This document shows, one piece after another, positions 7,059 to 14,162 of a stretch of DNA of 36,656 nt. The DNA is from a virus. Below the pieces are notes generated by a model. It worked only from the letters and a program-made list of their open reading frames with translations, did no database searches and was not told where the DNA came from. The DNA lies in IMG/VR virus record IMGVR_UViG_3300022752_000192, positions 1-36,656 of that record; one strand, written 5' to 3'. Made by a program: the position numbers and the translations under genes. The first letter of the stretch is position 1. Every line of letters begins with the position of its first letter.

Positions 7059-8294
7059 TTACTCTTCTCTTTTGCTCATTGAGCGCACATACGCCTCAAC
7101 AAGCGGGGACGCTTCGGTGGCTTCCTCGTAAGACTCCTCAAGGGACTCCTCTTCGGTGCTGTCCTCGGCACTGGTGCCGATGGTTTCAATGTTCTCACGG
7201 AGAACACTCAACTTCTCGGCAAATTGCTCTACTGTGTCAAACTCTAGGTCTTCGGCAAGACGACGGAGTTTTTCAATCTCTGTGTCAGCCAAACCCTCTG
7301 ATAGTTCACGGAACACGATCTCGCACTTCAACTGCTCAACCTCTTCCGTGAGTTGAATGTTCTTCTCTACCTGACCCTGAAGTTCACCGTCCAGGTTCTC
7401 TACCTGCTCAACGGCAGACTCAAACAGGTCAACCTTCTCCTCGGGAACCTCAATGTACGACTCGGCAAAGAGTCCACGAAGGTTCGTGATGAAGTTCTCG
7501 GTGATCTCGGTGCGGAGTCCCTGCTCAACAGCAAGGCGGTTCTCCTGCATCCACTCCTCAACCACATAGTTCAGGTACTCGTCAATGCGCTCAACAAGTT
7601 CTTCAGTAACAGCAACGGTGTGCTGCTCCAGCAGGCTCTCGTACTGCGCCTTCATCTCTTCTTCAATCTGATGGGTGCGCTCGTTCAGGTGCGCCTCAAA
7701 CAGGGTAGCAGCCTGAGCCTTGAAGTCTTCTGACAGTTCCTGACCGCTGAACATGGCAGCAATGTCTTCCTTGACTTCCTTCTTCTTGCCCTGACCAACC
7801 TCTGGATACTTTGCTTCAGCCTTGGCAGCAGAGGGCTTGGGCTTGATGGTGCCCATGTTCTTGCCACTGGCATCACCAGTTGGCTCGGCAATCTGTGCGC
7901 TCTTGCCATTGGCAGTCTTGTATAGTTTTTCGGAAGCGTAGTCGGAAGCGGCTTCTTCAACCTTCTCCTTCTTCTTGCCGAACTTGCCTTTGAGGAAGGC
8001 AGGCATCTTCTTCTTGCCCTTGGACTCGTCTTCGTCCTCGTCTTCTTCCTCTTCCTCGTCTTCTTCCTCTTCCTCGTCTTCTTCCTCGGACTCTTCGTCC
8101 TTGGCTTCGTCTAGTTCTTCCTCTACGAATTCTTCGCCGTCAGCGTCTTCGTAGACCTCTTCCTCTTCAGCGATGGCTTCCTCATCGGAGGTGTCTTCGC
8201 CCTCGGGGATATCCTGTTCCTCGGCGTTCTCCGCGAGGAAGCCTTCGCCCAGGATTACCTTCTTGATGACATCTTCGATCTTTTCGTTAGCCAT
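7059..8294 (-). CDS. 22: Prohead core scaffolding protein gp22
   Basis: Main internal scaffold around which gp23 assembles; in T4 it is degraded by gp21 during maturation. Identified mainly by position between gp21 and gp23 and by composition. Residues ~21-90 are almost wholly Glu/Asp, 92-112 are lysine-rich (KGKKK, KFGKKKEK), and ~185-390 form long charged helices likely to be coiled coil, including EEWMQENRLAVEQGLR and LRGLFAESYIEVPEEK, the part most typical of gp22. At 411 aa it is much longer than T4 gp22 (269 aa), largely because of the acidic N-terminal region. AAGGAG stands upstream of the ATG. A tandem DNA repeat codes part of the acidic run. Confidence 0.9.
   Translation of the reverse strand: MANEKIEDVIKKVILGEGFLAENAEEQDIPEGEDTSDEEAIAEEEEVYEDADGEEFVEEELDEAKDEESEEEDEEEEEDEEEEEDEDEDESKGKKKMPAFLKGKFGKKKEKVEEAASDYASEKLYKTANGKSAQIAEPTGDASGKNMGTIKPKPSAAKAEAKYPEVGQGKKKEVKEDIAAMFSGQELSEDFKAQAATLFEAHLNERTHQIEEEMKAQYESLLEQHTVAVTEELVERIDEYLNYVVEEWMQENRLAVEQGLRTEITENFITNLRGLFAESYIEVPEEKVDLFESAVEQVENLDGELQGQVEKNIQLTEEVEQLKCEIVFRELSEGLADTEIEKLRRLAEDLEFDTVEQFAEKLSVLRENIETIGTSAEDSTEEESLEESYEEATEASPLVEAYVRSMSKREE
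8041..8088 (-). repeat. 18-bp in-frame tandem repeat in gp22
   Basis: Two perfect adjacent 18-bp units (8041-8058 and 8059-8076; plus-strand unit TCTTCTTCCTCTTCCTCG) are followed by a 12-bp partial unit. Each unit codes six acidic residues of the gp22 acidic run, so gain or loss of units keeps the frame and changes only the length of the acidic arm. Confidence 0.85.
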
Positions 8295-8318
8295 GACTGT
8301 GAGTCTCCTTCTAGGAAA

Positions 8319-8325
8319 TATGTAG
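8319..8325 (-). promoter_or_regulatory. Variant late-promoter-like motif upstream of gp22
   Basis: CTACATA on the minus strand, within TTCTACATAT, lies 25 bases before the gp22 ATG and differs by one base from the CTAAATA motif seen before gp13, gp19 and the gp67-like gene. The short length makes the call weak. Confidence 0.3.
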
Positions 8326-8330
8326 AACCG

Positions 8331-8972
8331 TCAGAGTTTTGAAATGAAGTCCTTGAACAGATTCATTGCCTGCTCTTCCAAATTTTTGGAAGAGGTCTTC
8401 TCAATGATACGCTTGTAATTTTCAACTTCTACGGGCTTCAGAACGCCGCCGTCCCAAATCCATTCCCGTCCTTCCATTATGCCGTTGACGAAAGCGTTGG
8501 GTGCAGACGGATCAGCGACCACATCCACCGCAGCAAGCATGAAGTCTTCCTGCACGACATTTACGCCGTCCTGCTCCTTCAGCGAACCCATGCCACGGGA
8601 CGAAACGCCCAGTTTCACGCCCTCGTCAATCAGATTGCGGACAATCTTGCCGTAGGGAGTGTCAAGAATCTTGGCTTTGCCGTACACATCGTTACCCTCA
8701 AGGCGCAAGTCCTTGATAAGGTGGGAAACGCGCTCAAGGTTCACGGTCGGACCCTCGGGGTGACCGAGTTCTCCCATAGCGCGGTTTGTCTTCACATATT
8801 CCTTCTGATACCGATCAAGTTCCTTCTCCATCACAGCCATTGGGTACACGCGACCGTTGCGGTTCTTCGCTTCAGCCTGCATGAACACGCCTTCAATGAA
8901 GTAGTGCTTCTGACCGTTCTTCTCTTCGGTCAGAATGTTGATGTCCTGAACTGTTTCGGTAATGAGTTTCAT
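8331..8972 (-). CDS. 21: Prohead core protease gp21
   Basis: Serine protease that cleaves core and shell proteins at (I/L)-x-E sites during head maturation. The 213-aa product is the T4 length. Family motifs: EAKNRNGRVYP (residues 34-44), MGELGHPEG with the likely catalytic His at 71, and LGVSSRGMG with the likely catalytic Ser at 124 or 125, then VDVVADPSAPNAFV. I chose the ATG at 8972, whose A is also the last base of the preceding stop (TAATG), with AAGGA four bases upstream; a longer reading would need a non-ATG start inside the preceding gene. The coupling to the core-protein gene fits co-assembly. Confidence 0.94.
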   Translation of the reverse strand: MKLITETVQDINILTEEKNGQKHYFIEGVFMQAEAKNRNGRVYPMAVMEKELDRYQKEYVKTNRAMGELGHPEGPTVNLERVSHLIKDLRLEGNDVYGKAKILDTPYGKIVRNLIDEGVKLGVSSRGMGSLKEQDGVNVVQEDFMLAAVDVVADPSAPNAFVNGIMEGREWIWDGGVLKPVEVENYKRIIEKTSSKNLEEQAMNLFKDFISKL

Positions 8973-9415
8973 TAGTCCTTGCCCGCCTTCTTGTTGTGTA
9001 GTTTCCAAGCGGTGGCGTACATGACACTCTTGCCGCGCTTGCCGTACTGCTTGGCGAACGAAGCCTTGACTTTCTTGGAGCCTGTCATCTTCTCCATGTC
9101 AGGGGGAGAGACTTCATCCAACTGCTCGGTGGCTTCCTTCATTGCACCAGCGGGAACACCCTTGCCGAGTCTAACCTTGTAGCCTGCCTTCTTGGTGGCA
9201 GCAGCAGCCGCCTTCATCTTGTCCTTGCTTGCACCAGCAGGAACGCCAGTGTCGGGAGCGGTCTTGGCTTCGTTGAACACGGCGTTAGCCACAGCAAAGC
9301 GAGCCTCGTCAAGAGCGAGTGATGCCTTGGCGTACAGCGACTTGAAGACCAGTTCCTTGGCTTCAGCAAAACTCTTGTTAACAAGTGCCTTTGCAATCTT
9401 TTTGTGGGTATCCAT
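8972..9415 (-). CDS. Prohead core protein, gp67/gp68-like
   Basis: The 147-aa product starts with a helical stretch of about 50 residues (ALVNKSFAEAKELV, then ARFAVANAVFNEAK) that resembles the N-terminus of T4 core proteins such as gp67 (a pattern like AIKSNDLVAARKLF ... ALARNFL). The middle is Ala/Lys-rich with two near-copies of VPAGA (residues ~55-85), and the end (KKVKASFAKQYGKRGKSVMYATAWKLHN) is a basic helix seen at the end of several phage proteins. The ATG at 9415 has AAGGAG six bases upstream, better than the in-frame ATG at 9439. It lies between portal and protease as T4 genes 67 and 68 do. Role in the core is inferred from position and weak similarity. Confidence 0.6.
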   Translation of the reverse strand: MDTHKKIAKALVNKSFAEAKELVFKSLYAKASLALDEARFAVANAVFNEAKTAPDTGVPAGASKDKMKAAAAATKKAGYKVRLGKGVPAGAMKEATEQLDEVSPPDMEKMTGSKKVKASFAKQYGKRGKSVMYATAWKLHNKKAGKD

Positions 9416-9439
9416 GTGTTCTCCTTGTGCAGTCTTCAT

Positions 9440-9446
9440 TATTTAG
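9440..9446 (-). promoter_or_regulatory. CTAAATA late-promoter-like motif before the core-protein gene
   Basis: Minus strand CTAAATA (9446-9440), same core as the motifs before gp13 and gp19, lies 25 bases before the ATG at 9415. Its TAA is the stop codon of the preceding 55-residue gene. Confidence 0.45.
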
Positions 9447-9610
9447 TTTCCGTCTGTGTTTGACTCATTTTCTTCTGCCGAATCATCGGAAAAATCCCCA
9501 CGCATAAGAGTGTTTGAAATATACTCTCGCTCCGTATCTAGTCGTTCTCGTATCTTGTCTGCAAGTGATTTGTGGACGGCAGTTTTGAATTCTTCAAACG
9601 AGTTCAGCAT
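9443..9610 (-). CDS. Small acidic-tailed protein between portal and core protein
   Basis: A 55-codon gene. It starts ATG at 9610 with AGAGG seven bases upstream, 10 bases after the portal stop, and fills an otherwise empty gap. The product has a charged helix (SLADKIRERLDTEREYISN, residues 15-33) and an acidic, serine-rich tail (GDFSDDSAEENES). In T4 the small acidic gp67 lies at this exact place, so a prohead core role is plausible, but there is too little sequence to prove homology. Confidence 0.65.
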   Translation of the reverse strand: MLNSFEEFKTAVHKSLADKIRERLDTEREYISNTLMRGDFSDDSAEENESNTDGN

Positions 9611-9620
9611 GATGCACCTC

Positions 9621-11267
9621 TCAATCGTTCAGGTCTTCTTCATCGGCAGGCACGATTTCCCCAATTGTTACCTGTGGTCCAGCATCACCGCCTCCAGAGA
9701 ATTGGGGTGGGGGTGGCTGTTCGCCCATAGGCATTTGGGGAGCGAGTTCACCGCCCGTTTCCGCACCAACGGGTGCAATGAGTCCTGCGGCTTGCTCTGC
9801 GGAAATCTGCTTGTCGATCTGCTCCACATCGTCTTCGGTCTGACGCAGTATCTTCTTACGCACCCACTCCCGAGAGTAGTACTTGCCCACGAAGTCTTCC
9901 GCATCCCGAGCAGTCTGCAAGCGATCCTTGAGGATTTCGCTCTCCTTGAGTTCGGTGAAGTGCGAGTCTTTTGCGAACTGAAACGCAAGTTGGGACACCA
10001 TTTCGTCCCAATCGCTCTCCTTGATGATGCCCTTCAGCGTCAACTGCACACGCAGGAGTTCAAGGAACAGTTCAGAGAACTTCATGCGGAGGCGTTCAAT
10101 GAACTTGAAGAACTTTACTTCATCGCGTGAAATTTCTGAAGCCTTGCCCAGATTGAAGCCTGTGGTTTCCTCAAGCCGCGATGTGGGAACATTAAGCGAC
10201 TGAAACAGTTTCTTCTGAAAGTACTTCACATCATCCATCTCGGACAGGTTCTGTCCTGCCTCAAGCGTCTGAATCTCCGTGCCGCGACCGCCTTCGCGCC
10301 GAGGCATCCAGAAGTCCTCAAGCATGGACAGGTGCTTGCGCGAATCCTGCACCTCACCAGTATTTGGATCGTACATCAACTTGTTGCGATACCGCTGCAT
10401 CAAGCCGCGCACATATTCCTCTGCCTTCTGCTTCGGCAGGTTTCCCACATCCACATAGAACACGCGCCGCTCGGGAGCGCGAGTGATGCGGTAGATCACG
10501 ACTGCATCCTCAATCATGCGGAGTTGGTTCAGTGCCTTGATTGCCTTGTGCAGGTAGCCGATGATCTTCTTGTGGTAGCCATCAAACAGTCCGCTGTGTA
10601 CAAAGCATATGGCATCAGGCTGAATCTTCAGCCCCTCCATAGACAGTGCTGTGGAGTTTGGCTCGCTCTCGTTGTACACATAGAACTCTTCAACAGAGGT
10701 AACGACCTTCACTCCCCGTGCTTCGTTCTTGTCCAGCGGCTTCTTGTTGATCTTGCGAACCTTGCGAATCTTTGTGGGATCAATGGGACGCAACTCCTTG
10801 ATGCCCCGTTTCTTGTTGCCTTCGTCAATAATGATGTGGTAATACAGGCGACTGTCAATATACCACTTGCGAAAAATCTCGTAGCCGCGCCGAGAGAAGT
10901 TGAGCAGATTCAGAACTTCCTGAAACTCCGCCTCCACCTTGTCCTTGATGGTTTTTGGCTGTTCAAGGCTAGTGGTGTCAATCTTTACCGTTGACAGGGT
11001 TTCATTGTACACGATGGCTTCATTGCAGATGTCCGCGATGGCTGATTCCACTTCAGGATGGAGAGCCATGTCGCGGTATTTGCGAATGAGTTCCATGTCT
11101 GACTTGATCGTGCCGTCAAAGTCAACGACTGCTCCGAAATACCCACCAACCTCAATGGGTATTGAGCCGTCATCGTAATCAGGCGGCACAAAGGAAAGAG
11201 ACTTCTTGGATTCCTCCGAAGAAGTCCCGTCCTTGCTAATGGTAAAGCCAAACAGTTTGATAGCCAT
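9621..11267 (-). CDS. 20: Portal vertex protein gp20
   Basis: Dodecameric portal: the head nucleation point, DNA channel and docking site for terminase and neck. The 548-aa product (T4 gp20: 524 aa) carries the family signatures. These include YRDMALHPEVESAIADICNE (residues ~65-84), SRRGYEIFRKWYIDSRLYYH, LRPIDPTKIRKVR, YLHKAIKALNQLRMIEDAVV, RITRAPERRVFYVDVGNLP, MLEDFWMPRREGGRGTEI with TLEAGQNLSEMDDV, and VPTSRLEETTGFNLGKASEI near residue 370. The C-terminus is Pro/Gly-rich and acidic. The start at 11267 follows the gp19 stop by 27 bases. This gene is a usual marker for T4-like viruses in environmental DNA. Confidence 0.96.
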   Translation of the reverse strand: MAIKLFGFTISKDGTSSEESKKSLSFVPPDYDDGSIPIEVGGYFGAVVDFDGTIKSDMELIRKYRDMALHPEVESAIADICNEAIVYNETLSTVKIDTTSLEQPKTIKDKVEAEFQEVLNLLNFSRRGYEIFRKWYIDSRLYYHIIIDEGNKKRGIKELRPIDPTKIRKVRKINKKPLDKNEARGVKVVTSVEEFYVYNESEPNSTALSMEGLKIQPDAICFVHSGLFDGYHKKIIGYLHKAIKALNQLRMIEDAVVIYRITRAPERRVFYVDVGNLPKQKAEEYVRGLMQRYRNKLMYDPNTGEVQDSRKHLSMLEDFWMPRREGGRGTEIQTLEAGQNLSEMDDVKYFQKKLFQSLNVPTSRLEETTGFNLGKASEISRDEVKFFKFIERLRMKFSELFLELLRVQLTLKGIIKESDWDEMVSQLAFQFAKDSHFTELKESEILKDRLQTARDAEDFVGKYYSREWVRKKILRQTEDDVEQIDKQISAEQAAGLIAPVGAETGGELAPQMPMGEQPPPPQFSGGGDAGPQVTIGEIVPADEEDLND

Positions 11268-11284
11268 AAATAAAGAATCCTGTC

Positions 11285-11304
11285 AAAAGGGGCTTTAGAA
11301 GCCC
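11285..11304 (-). terminator. Possible intrinsic terminator overlapping the gp19 stop
   Basis: On the minus strand a 6-bp stem GGGCTT/AAGCCC with a CTA loop is followed by CTTTTG. The TAA stop codon of gp19 lies across the loop and the stem. Stem and T-tract are short, so termination would be partial, which would suit higher tube than portal expression. Confidence 0.45.
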
Positions 11305-11906
11305 TGACCGAGATTGATTCCTGCGCCCTGCAACAGAGACTGTATGTTTCCCTGTCCCGAACCTGTTGCAGGAACCGCCGCACCAGCAGCAGCCTCCCAC
11401 CAAGAGTAGTTGATGGTAACCGTGAATTCGGCAATTTGATCGTTGTTCTCGTATGAAAGATCAATTGCACTGATTTCACTCGGGAAACAACCGACAAAGT
11501 TGTATGTACGAAGTGCATCTCCCGTTCTCAGCAATTGTGTAACGGACCAAGTGGGCATGAATTGCATGAAGTTGTTTGGAGCAATATTGCTGACATGAGA
11601 ATTGAATCTGGCACTCCAGAATTCAAAAGCAGAACGCAAACTCATGTTTGCGTCAGACATAACAGTAATTGACCAGTCTTGAAAAGTGCGATCACCAGGC
11701 AACTTGATGCGGCGACCACGATACGGAACTTCAATTGTTCCAAGAGACGAGTTGGGAATCTGTGCTGCCTTGCACAAAAACGAAATGGCTCGGTTGTTGT
11801 TGTATCCTGGAATGTTTCCAGTCACCATGAACAAGTTGGTGCGAACACCACCACCGGCAAACGAGTTTACGAATCCCGAGATGTTGTTTGTTGGGTCTAC
11901 TGGCAT
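11295..11906 (-). CDS. 19: Tail tube protein gp19
   Basis: Builds the inner tube of the contractile tail on which sheath gp18 polymerises. The 203-aa product (T4: 163 aa) has family features ISFLCKAAQIPNSSLGTIEV (residues 41-60), YRGRRIKLPGDRTFQDWSIT (62-81), SAFEFWSARFN, and an Ala/Gly-rich C-terminal extension that accounts for the extra length. The ATG at 11906 is preceded by AAGGAG and by a CTAAATAG motif 17 bases upstream. It follows gp18 by 28 bases, as in T4. Confidence 0.94.
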   Translation of the reverse strand: MPVDPTNNISGFVNSFAGGGVRTNLFMVTGNIPGYNNNRAISFLCKAAQIPNSSLGTIEVPYRGRRIKLPGDRTFQDWSITVMSDANMSLRSAFEFWSARFNSHVSNIAPNNFMQFMPTWSVTQLLRTGDALRTYNFVGCFPSEISAIDLSYENNDQIAEFTVTINYSWWEAAAGAAVPATGSGQGNIQSLLQGAGINLGQGF

Positions 11907-11922
11907 GGATTACTCCTTGTTC

Positions 11923-11930
11923 CTATTTAG
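11923..11930 (-). promoter_or_regulatory. CTAAATAG late-promoter-like motif before gp19
   Basis: Minus strand CTAAATAG (11930-11923) ends 17 bases before the gp19 ATG and is followed by AAGGAG. The same octamer at the same spacing occurs before gp13. It matches six of eight positions of the T4 late consensus TATAAATA, with TAAATA intact. Confidence 0.55.
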
Positions 11931-11934
11931 GCGA

Positions 11935-14079
11935 TTAACCGCCCACTTCGCTGAAATTTACGCCGGTCTTCGTTGCCACGAAATTCAGCGAGATAAAGTT
12001 AACGCTTCTGGTGGGTTTGATGAATATGTCTGCCACAAACTCGTTGCGGTCAATTACTTCACCAGTATTATTTGTTTCATCACACACCACCTTGAAGTCT
12101 GTGATGCCTCTTCTTTCCTGTATGGTCTTCAAGAAAGGCACCACCAAACTGCGGAATTGTGCGCGGGTAAACGCATCGTTCTGTTCAAACAAGAAGAACT
12201 TTGAAGCGGTGGCAATCGCCTTCTCAAGCACGATGAACAGGCGGCGAACATTGATGCGGTCAAATGCCGATGGACGGGTCTGCGCGGTTTTGTCACCGAA
12301 CAGAATCACGCCTTCGCCTGGGAAAGACACGACAGGGTTTACCTGACGGGTGTACAGTTCATCGCGGTGGGCTTCTTGTGTTGGGTTATATGCCAACCGC
12401 ACCACATTCTTGATCTGACCACGATTAAAGCCTGCGGGCGAGAACCACGCCTCGTTCGTGAACTCAGTACGAGCAACAAGACCAGCAATATCTGGATTGA
12501 GAGGCATGGCACGTATAACATTGTTGTAAGTATCTAGTTGATACTTCCACCCGCTGTCAATTACCGCATATGAAGTATTGATGTTGAGTGTGTTGTCTCT
12601 GTATCCCTTTATGTTGACCAATGCCTGTTGTGGTGTTTTAAACTCCACATCGGTTTGACGAGGAGACACGAAAGCAATGCAGTCCAAACGCTTTTCGCAC
12701 ACGTTTTGCACCACCAATTGTGCCAGTGTATTTGAAGCATTTCCCATAGGCAATAGAGAAACGTCAACTGTGTCTGCATCTGCAAAGTATTTCCAACCGT
12801 CGTTCCACCTCTCCGAGTCTGTTGGGGCAGCAAGCGCACCACCAGCAAGAGCAATTGAATTTACCTGAGATCCGACAGCACTGCTAGTAGACAGCGGAGG
12901 ACCGATTAGAGTCCAGTCTGTTTTTGTGGATATTCCGCCAGTGTTGTCATTTACATCCGCTGCAATTGCCCAAATATACCGAGACTGCTCGTTGATCACA
13001 GTCTTATAGTAGTTTGCACTGCCGTCACTCTTTCTGGCATCTGATGCACGCGAAAGCCCTTCGAACTTTTCCAACAAGGTGTTTGCAGTTCCAGTCCAAG
13101 TTCCGTCTTCATCGTAAACCAGAATGTTTATGAGATCGCCTGTGCCTCCACGATCAGCAGCGTAAGCAGTAGTGCTAGACTGAATAGAAACCGTACTTGC
13201 GTATACACTCTTGTGTGTAAAATTCGCACCCGCTGACTGACTTGCAGAAATGGGAGCAGAAAGGGTAAGCCTCCATGCTGCGGTGATTCCGTTTGTTCCA
13301 CTGAAAGCAGTGGAAGCCTGATTCCAGCCAGTGGTAACTCCAAAGAAATCGCCGTTGACTGGTGTTACTGTTACCCAAGTAATGTTTGCAAAAGCAGCGG
13401 TGCTACCGCCATTAATTTTTGCCAATCCGCTCACAGAAACATTTGTTCCGTCTGCAAACTCAATGGTGTCGCCCACAGCAAAATACTTGCGATCTGCACT
13501 GTTTCCTGCGTAAACATACAAGAAATTGTCACCGAGCGTGGCAGCGTAACCGAGCGATGCGCCAGTGGTGCCTGCCCCACTGGTAACAACCACTTTCAAA
13601 GCATTTCCGAGAGTTCCACGATACTTTGCTGCAAACAAGACTTTTTGTGCCGCAGCAGTATTGATGTTTGACGCTCCAGAACCGCCTGCATTCACTGCTG
13701 CATAAAACTCGTTTTCGTTATTGATGGTAAGAGTCTGGAAAGTATCGGGGTGGGCTGCTGTAGTTGCCCCTGTTGCAACTGTACCGCCAGCAACAACCGC
13801 GTAGGAATTGAATGAAGCCGTTCCAACAACACGCACAGTCTGGCAGTTGTTGCCGTAGTCCAAAAAGTTTCCTGCGGTGAAAAAATCCACATAGTTGGAG
13901 TCAGTTGGCTTTCCAAAAGTATTTACAAGTTCCGTTTGATTCGTAATCGGAACAATAGTCTTGGTCGGTCCCCACTGAAAGTATCCAGCAAATCCACCAG
14001 GAGTGGTGGCAACTGCTGGAATGATTGTGGTCAAGTCTATTTCTTTAACGCTTACGCCGGGGCTTACTCTGAATGCCAT
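11935..14079 (-). CDS. 18: Contractile tail sheath protein gp18
   Basis: Sheath subunit whose contraction drives the tube through the host envelope. The 714-aa product (T4: 659 aa) starts MAFRVSPGVSVKEIDLTTIIP, the usual sheath N-terminus, with PGGFAGYFQWGP and VNTFGKPT soon after. The C-terminal third holds the conserved sheath core: DIAGLVARTE, AWFSPAGFNRGQI, AYNPTQEAHRDELY, VNPVVSFPGEGVILFGDKT, and FNFISLNF-type SVNFISLNFVATKTG at the end. The middle (~150-330) is Ser/Thr/Gly-rich and looks like an inserted surface domain, which would explain the extra length. I chose the ATG at 14079, with AAGGAG seven bases upstream, over a longer frame without a ribosome site. Confidence 0.95.
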   Translation of the reverse strand: MAFRVSPGVSVKEIDLTTIIPAVATTPGGFAGYFQWGPTKTIVPITNQTELVNTFGKPTDSNYVDFFTAGNFLDYGNNCQTVRVVGTASFNSYAVVAGGTVATGATTAAHPDTFQTLTINNENEFYAAVNAGGSGASNINTAAAQKVLFAAKYRGTLGNALKVVVTSGAGTTGASLGYAATLGDNFLYVYAGNSADRKYFAVGDTIEFADGTNVSVSGLAKINGGSTAAFANITWVTVTPVNGDFFGVTTGWNQASTAFSGTNGITAAWRLTLSAPISASQSAGANFTHKSVYASTVSIQSSTTAYAADRGGTGDLINILVYDEDGTWTGTANTLLEKFEGLSRASDARKSDGSANYYKTVINEQSRYIWAIAADVNDNTGGISTKTDWTLIGPPLSTSSAVGSQVNSIALAGGALAAPTDSERWNDGWKYFADADTVDVSLLPMGNASNTLAQLVVQNVCEKRLDCIAFVSPRQTDVEFKTPQQALVNIKGYRDNTLNINTSYAVIDSGWKYQLDTYNNVIRAMPLNPDIAGLVARTEFTNEAWFSPAGFNRGQIKNVVRLAYNPTQEAHRDELYTRQVNPVVSFPGEGVILFGDKTAQTRPSAFDRINVRRLFIVLEKAIATASKFFLFEQNDAFTRAQFRSLVVPFLKTIQERRGITDFKVVCDETNNTGEVIDRNEFVADIFIKPTRSVNFISLNFVATKTGVNFSEVGG

Positions 14080-14090
14080 TTGTGTTCTCC

Positions 14091-14158
14091 TTCGTGAAGA
14101 AGTCAATACTTTGCGACTGTGCTTCTCATGGTATGTATTATTTTGAAAGCCTCACGAA
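14091..14158 (-). promoter_or_regulatory. Inverted repeat in the gp18 leader reaching the ribosome site
   Basis: In the 83-base gap between gp17 and gp18, TTCGTGA (14158-14152) is complementary to TCACGAA (14097-14091), extendable by a G-U pair on each side. The 3' arm runs into the AAGGAG ribosome site of gp18, so the fold could partly hide it. A 54-base loop lies between the arms, so stability is uncertain. Confidence 0.3.
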
Positions 14159-14162
14159 ACGG

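Noticed and set aside
14107-14134. Eight-codon ATG frame in the gp18 leader (ATG AGA AGC ... TGA)
   Set aside because: No ribosome site precedes it and such short frames arise by chance; not reported as a leader peptide.
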